From Hyphomicrobiales bacterium (GTDB lineage Bacteria; Pseudomonadota; Alphaproteobacteria; Rhizobiales; Afifellaceae): 15,409 nt of DNA. The position numbers were made by a program, and so were the translations under genes. The notes under the pieces were generated by a model. That model worked only from the letters and a program-made list of their open reading frames with translations, was not told where the DNA came from and ran no database searches. The stretch is taken from contig JACCSN010000332.1 of the NCBI GenBank assembly GCA_013812985.1, positions 1 through 15,409 of the forward strand, written 5' to 3'. Positions within the stretch are counted from its first letter, which is position 1. Every line of letters begins with the position of its first letter. Positions 15,343-15,409 of this stretch are shown piece after piece.

Positions 15343-15409
15343 ATGGCAACTTTACCTATTTCGCATTTCCCAGCGCACACGGGCTCTGATTATCCGAGGC
15401 GGCTGCTGA
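15343..15409 (+). CDS. Possible start of a gene running off the right edge
   Basis: A frame opens at ATG 15343 with MATLPISHFPAHTGSDYPRR and stays open to the edge, only 22 codons. The ribosome site is weak (GGGAAC six bases upstream). The nested inverted repeats just before it make a leader plausible. Too short to assign, and it could be chance. Confidence 0.2.
   Translation, partial: MATLPISHFPAHTGSDYPRRLL

Noticed and set aside
1..15409. CRISPR arrays or intact insertion sequences
   Set aside because: No regularly spaced repeats and no transposase with terminal inverted repeats were seen; the only repeated units are the short ones listed.

Overview
The window is GC-rich with dense, mostly intact genes and reads like the chromosome of an alphaproteobacterium, most probably of the Hyphomicrobiales (Rhizobiales). 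The pointers are: a glutathione reductase with the CVIRGCIPKK redox motif; its adjacency to a DUF2059 protein and rpiA, an order I recall from rhizobia; a TadG-like pilus/von Willebrand protein; frequent TTG/GTG starts; and an intergenic inverted repeat of a type common in this order. This assignment is inference; no rRNA or tRNA gene is present to fix it.

Left part (1-3363). The left edge holds the 5' part of a secreted protein gene on the minus strand, with a leader hairpin and a plausible promoter. A roughly 550-base non-coding stretch follows. Then come two divergent oxidoreductase genes: an aldo/keto reductase fused to a RidA-like domain (minus) and a short-chain dehydrogenase (plus). 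They share a 194-base intergenic region containing a strong hairpin.

Middle (3364-9122). An unrecognised 108-residue protein is followed by a decayed minus-strand C-terminal fragment of an RTX/serralysin-type calcium-binding protein, carrying four single-base frameshifts. A YbdK-type carboxylate-amine ligase is next. A palindromic intergenic element separates it from a convergent minus-strand cluster: a Cys-rich 60-residue protein, rpiA, a DUF2059 protein and gor. RpiA (pentose phosphate pathway) and glutathione reductase (an NADPH consumer) are functionally linked through redox supply. A glutamate-cysteine ligase-like enzyme sits just across the intergenic repeat.

Right part (9123-15409). 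A TadG-like pilus-associated protein with a von Willebrand A domain and a small unknown protein lie on the plus strand. A copper-resistance operon on the minus strand follows: a Cu(+) P-type ATPase with YHS and heavy-metal-binding N-terminal domains, a periplasmic Met/His-rich DUF305 protein and a membrane-anchored LssY C-terminal-domain protein. Upstream of the ATPase is a near-perfect CueR/MerR-type promoter (TTGACC, 19-base spacer, CCTTCC-N7-GGAAGG dyad). It also settles the start codon of the ATPase. No regulator gene for it lies in the window.

I see no CRISPR array, intact insertion sequence, tRNA, rRNA or prophage. The most informative items are the CueR-type operator with its three-gene operon, the aldo/keto reductase-RidA fusion lacking the usual RidA arginine, and the frameshifted RTX remnant. 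I do not see convincing evidence of a wholly new system.
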